Positions 39,001 through 45,000 of a stretch of 64,000 nt of DNA are shown one piece after another. This DNA is from Anisus vortex (taxonomy: Eukaryota > Mollusca > Gastropoda > Planorbidae), in NCBI GenBank assembly GCA_949126835.1, contig OX421505.1, positions 9,439,783 through 9,503,782 on the forward strand. The letters are read 5' to 3'. The notes under the pieces were generated by a model, which searched no databases, was not told where the DNA came from, and worked only from the letters and a program-made list of their open reading frames with translations. Position 1 is the stretch's first letter. The number at the start of each line of letters is the position of its first letter. The translations under genes and the position numbers were made by a program.

Positions 39001-42000
39001 CACTTGAGAGTGTGAAAGGATGGCAAAGGACTGCACAGTTGGTAGCTCTGATGATGAAATCCTTAAAATGTGGAATTCTCTGCCAAATAATTTCAAGTCG
39101 ATGAAAGCACTTAGGATTGTACTTCTTATTTTGTTTGGGTCATCTTATGATTGTGAGCAGCTGTTTTCAACTTTAAATTATAGAAAATCTGACACCAGAA
39201 ACAGACTGACAGACGACCTGAGTGCTGCATCTTAAAGTTACGGAATATGAGCCAAGGTTTGACAAATTATCAGCATGCAAACAACAACAAAAATCACATT
39301 AACTATGTTAACTCATGACAAATGCATACAGTTAACTGTAATAAATGTAATCGTAGTATATTATTGTTTCTTTCATATAAAAGATATAAAATATAAAAGA
39401 CTGTTTGTATCATTCAATTTAATTTGTTATTATTTTTTGGACAAAAAATGTTAATTAGTTGGGACAACAGTATGAGCAGGTTTTTTTTTCTAAAGTAAAA
39501 CCTCAGTATTTTGTTTACATTGCTGTGTTGGTACGTTCAAAAGAATAAGTTGGTCTTGTATTGCGTTTTGGGCACGCGGCCTCAAAAAGGTTCGCCATCA
39601 CTGCTATAAACTATAGGCCTGTGATTTCTAAACATTTGTGTCCGCCCCTCCCTAGCATCTTTAAAATCCTACTGGGACAAAGAAAGTATATTATTGTAAT
39701 TAATTAATTTTAATATACTTTTAGTATAAGTAGAAACTATTTCTTAAAGTTCCCCTCCAAATACTAATTAATTTTTTTCCCTTGTAAGGCATGTGCCCTG
39801 TGTTGCCCTAGGCTTTCAAACTATATTCACTAATTTAAGGGACTTAGTTCTATGGGCTGCTAAACATTATATAGTAAAATTGATTTCATTTATATAAGTA
39901 AAGTAAAATAAACTGTAAAAGATTTTTAAAGAAAGTGTTGAAAGCTTGTAATGGTCATTTTATAATGATTAAATAGGGCTTGCTTGTCATTGAAAGACAG
40001 GCTACATATTTTTAATTTGAATCACCTTGATTTTAAATTTGTGTGTGTGTATTTTAATCAACTTTTTTTTAATTCCCCAACTACAGCTGGCCAGCTACAT
40101 CCCACAGCTGACTCGATTTAATCCAGAAAGCTGGGGCTTGTCTATATGTACAGTTGATGGGCAAAGGTAGACACAGCCAATACAAATATTTATATGTTAA
40201 CTTTGAGCAAAACAGTTTACATTATTAGTGTAAGACTGTCTATGGAAAATGCTTACAAGACTCTGTATATCTCCTTATACAGCGTTAAATTCTTACTTAA
40301 AAATACTTACAAAAAAAAATAAAAAATTTATTATTCCATGTGCAAGAACAAAGGCATATAAGTAGTCTCTCTTCCCAAGTGGCGTCTTGGCTTTGAATGG
40401 GTTACCTGAACAATCCCGTAACGTAACATAATTTAAGGCACTAATGAAAACTAGACTCGTGGATAAAACTACAGATAAGCATAGGAAGCAATAATCTTCT
40501 GTATTGAAGAAGCGTATGTAACGTAACGAATAAGATATCTGTGTCTGTTTAATGTTGTATTAGTAAAATATTCTTTCTTTTTTTTTTTTTAATTATAATT
40601 AGATTCCTAATGCTAATCCTTTTTTTTTAAACATCTGTAATATGAGCTTAAACTGAGTAGCATTGAAAACCAAAAGTTCTGGGATTCAAATCCTCGTCCT
40701 TCCCCCTGCCCCTTCCCTTCACTGGATATGGAAGGTGCCCTTGTCATGAAGGGTTAGTGGCATCAATTTGGAAGGTGAAAGGTGTTCAGACATTGTTCTG
40801 GCTACAATATCTCCTTGCGTGCCATGGCTAATTAAAGTGGTAAACCCTGCTTCACTAATCATGTACTCTACTTAGTCACATTATTTTCTCATTGGCCTGT
40901 TTTTTCCTTTTGCAAGATACGCACTTGGTGATGCCCATGACCCTGTCTGCCTGCAGTCTGTCAGCAAGCCCCTAACTTACGCTATGGTCCTGGACGAGCT
41001 GGGCCCCGACGTTGTCCACCAGTACGTGGGCCAGGAGCCCAGTGGTCAAGCTTTCAACACCATCGGGTTGGACCCAATGAGTAAAAACTTAACCTTCACT
41101 ATGAATAGCTTTATAATCTGTTTGTGCTTTGTTACATTAACTTTTTGAAACAATTTGAAGAATGAATCAAGTCCTTGCCAAGTTTATTTTTTGTATCTAT
41201 ATGCAATATATCTTGTGTGGGGCTTTGTGGTCAAGACTTTGGAAGCTGAATATCCCCACTCTGAATGTTTCTGATTCAAATCTGATGTGTTGGGGAAACT
41301 AAAGATAACTGGTCATTGTGCTGGTGGAAAAATTCATTCTGCAAAGGGAAAGTAACCCACTCAGTTTTGTACCCAAGGACCTCAAAGCCGGTAAAGTGTG
41401 GCAACCAACCAAACGCTACCATTAAGAGTACACTGGTGCACTCACGCATGGGGGAACATCCCCTGAAGCACGTCCGAGATTTCATTGCACAGGTTACCTG
41501 CTGTATGCAGCTTCCTTGCCCCATCGGCATGAAAGCATGCCTTGGACAGGGTCTTGGTTGGACACCCCCCCCCCCCCCCGCCTGGACCCACTACTTCTGA
41601 AGGCGTATCCATTTTTTTTTTGATATTTGAAATCGTTAGGAAACGTTACCTACATTTTTCTGTATTTGCTAGCCTTTAAATTTTAAAACAGGGCAGAAAA
41701 AAATTACTAATAATTAATCTCTTCTTCCTTGTTTGAAAAAAAAATTAAAAGGCTACCATACATTGAATTATAAATACTAATGATTTAAACAGACTTAAGT
41801 TTCTTTATACTATTTCTTCTCTGCAGACCGGCCACACAATCCCATGGTCAACGCTGGTGCTGTAGTGATTTGCTCACTTCTCAAGCAAGGAATGAACATG
41901 GCAGACAAGTTTGACTATGTAAGTCATCAGAATTTAATTAAGAGTTGTGCCCCCTTAATTTAACAAAGTCATTCAAGAAAATTTAAAATAAAACACAAGC

Positions 42001-45000
42001 ATTTTTATTAAAGAAAGATTATATTTGTCATTAGTTAAGGACTTGTTAGTCACAGCTGATGTTTAACTTTACTTGTAACTGTATTTATGAATAGTAGGCT
42101 ATAATTAGGTGTACAGTTTTAAGCAAATATGTGTGGCATTTGTCAACTATATCAAGAACTGAATTACATGTAAAACAGTTGCCTTGAATATGAATATAAA
42201 GGACTTATCTAAATACATTTAGCTACATATTTGTGAAATATTTCACTTTTTCTCTAATTATTTACTGATGGCTCTTTTTAAGACAAAATGTGCATGTGTT
42301 GATTTCAGAATCAGCAGAGACTGAAGCAATTGGCTGGAAATGAGTTTGTCTCTTTCAATAATTCTATGTAAGTGTAATGATGTAAAATATAATGCAGTAT
42401 ACTGTAAAAGATGTTTACACATTCTCTTGTTGATGATAAAATCAGAGGAGGCATACATTTAGCAACCTAAAGCTTGCAATTAAATAACTTAAAAGATGCA
42501 TACAAGAAAACTAAAATACACATGTACACCTAGAATGATATCAATAGTGTAAAAAAAGTTCTTTTAATATAGAACCTTGTTTGGGTAATATTCTTTATGC
42601 ATTCATTAGATACACAGAAAAGAAAAGTATAGTTTGACAATACTGACAAATTGTTTGGCTCATTTGGGATGAAATGTTCATTCAAACTAGTTGTTGTAAT
42701 TTAAACTAAGGCTGAAAAAAAACGTCTTTTAAACTTTTAGTGTAAGTGTTGGTATCCAGATCGAATGATCCATTTCTTTCTTTTTATGTGATGCATTTAT
42801 CTATTTTCATTCCAGATTTTTGTCTGAGAGACAGACAGCAGATCGGAATTTCGCTATAGGTTACTACTTGAAAGAAAAACAGGTGAGGCAGTGCTTCTTA
42901 AGAAAACATGTTTACTAGAGGTCATTTATAGTTTTAAACTGGGTACTACCTTTTGTTCTAATTAGAATTTTCAAATAAATCTTTTAATGTGTGTATTTGT
43001 TTTTCTTCAGTGTTTTCCAAAAGGTACAAACCTACATGAGTTGCTAGACTTCTACTTTCAGGTGAGTCAGTGTGCTGGGTGATGATTTGAGGTTCATATG
43101 CTAAAGTGAGGTTTACATGTGGACAAAAAGATATAATAAGCTTGTTATATTTGAGAAAGTTTGCCTCCAGATCCATACAGTGTCTGCTCAATAGGATGCA
43201 TTCATTAGCTCAGCAACATATTTTGTCATAGTAAAAAAAAACGGCAATAAACGTTCTTTATAATTTATAGATAAATATTTTGGGTTCACATAGAATTATT
43301 TTATAAAGAATAATAAAGCTATGAGTGATGTGAAAGGGATAAAACAAATAGTCTTTTCAAGGCCAGTATCCAAATTAAAACAAAATTAAAATTTTATTGA
43401 AATAAAATTTCTGTTTTCTGAATTATACCAATATTTATATCTTGTTGAAATGTAATTAATCTTATAACATATTAGAAAATTAGATAGTTCAATTTCAGAC
43501 TTTAATAACATGTTACAGCTTGATATGTACAATTACTTTTCTCGTATGGAAATATAAACAAGTCTCAGGAGTATGTATGTTTTTTATCTGTTTTTTTTCA
43601 GCTCTGTTCCGTGGAGACTACCTGTGATTCCGGGGCCGTCATCGCAGCCACACTGGCCAACGGGGGCATCTGCCCGACCACTGGGGTCAAAGTCCTGGAG
43701 CCTTATTGCATCCGAGACACTCTCAGCCTGATGTTGTCTTGTGGAATGTACGACTACTCAGGACAGTTTGCTTTCAAGGTAAGCTCAAGTTCTCCTGTCT
43801 TCACAGGACCATGTCTAGAACCTTTTAACAGGAGGTGTTGATTTGCCCAACGGGTGAAATGCATTTAGCTTCAAGTAAAACATCTTGGTGGGCTTAGACT
43901 CTTTGTTGTTTTTTCACTTTAGTCAAACTTGGTTCACTGAACATAACATTTTATTCAGATACAACACAGTAAAGCGAACATTTTTATACTCTATGCTTCC
44001 TGAGTTTATTCCAGACTTTGTTTGAGACTTTTACTTTCTCTCTCTTCGTTGACTCTGGCAATAGATGATAAAAAGGCCATATAATTAAAGAGCCTAGATT
44101 TATTTCTATTCAGATGGTTTGGCTCCCTCGTCTCTTTTTTTGTCATTCTTGGGGATTTCTTTTCCTGACAGCATCTACTGCTTTCTCAATGCAAATCCAT
44201 TTGAGCTATTTGCATGTATAAGAATGGCAAACAAGACGGCTAACTCAAGTGAATTTTTTCCTTATTTTCTTTTTTGCTTTTCAGGGTCCTATAAAAAATA
44301 TCAGACTTTTGTGCAATTTTTCTATCTGCAAAACCTGTGTGTCATATTGCAGCAGTGTGCTATGAAATGTAGTTTTTGGTTTTGTTTTCCACAACAGGTT
44401 GGTCTACCAGGTAAATCTGGAGTCTCAGGTGGAATCATGCTCGTGGTACCAAATGTCATGGGGATATTTATGTGGTCACCACCTTTAGATCACTATGGCA
44501 ACAGTTGCCGTGGCATCCAGTTCTGTGAGGTGAGTGTTCTGTTAAGGAAGCGCCACAGATTTGAAATAGTCTAGAAGTAGGAATAGGATCAATTCAATAG
44601 TTTTGCAGTTATGGTTTTTAAACGCAGCTGTATTATTTTTTTGTCTTGCAAGGACCTGGTGAAGTGTTTCAACTTTCATAACTATGACAACCTGAGACAC
44701 ACCCCAAAGAAGATGGATCCCCGCATGCTTCAGATAGACACCCAGACCAACATGGTGGTCAACCTGCTCTTTGCAGCATACAATGGAGATGTGACAGCCA
44801 TAAGGAGGTTAGAGAATAACCCAATAGTCCATCAGTGTTTGCATTCTGACTCATTCTCATTTACATCTATGTTCCTTTGTTATCAAAGTATTTCTTGATA
44901 GATAATATCCATGTATAATTCTTTGAAATCAATATTATAAGTCCAATTGTATTTAAAGCAGATGAAATGTTTATTTATATTATTTACACAGGAAAACATA

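Larger units (their letters stand above)
37850..40086 (+). other. GLS: GLS intron 4, GC-AG type, carrying a hAT transposon
   Basis: The intron begins 'gcgagt' after CAG and ends 'actacag'. The hAT insertion starts 80 nt after the donor and makes up 75 percent of the intron. Confidence 0.88.

Noticed and set aside
44808..44898. Short GAC-like alternative C-terminus by intron 13 retention
   Set aside because: An open read-through exists, but no conserved residues and no splice or poly(A) evidence; it also does not match the vertebrate GAC exon position.
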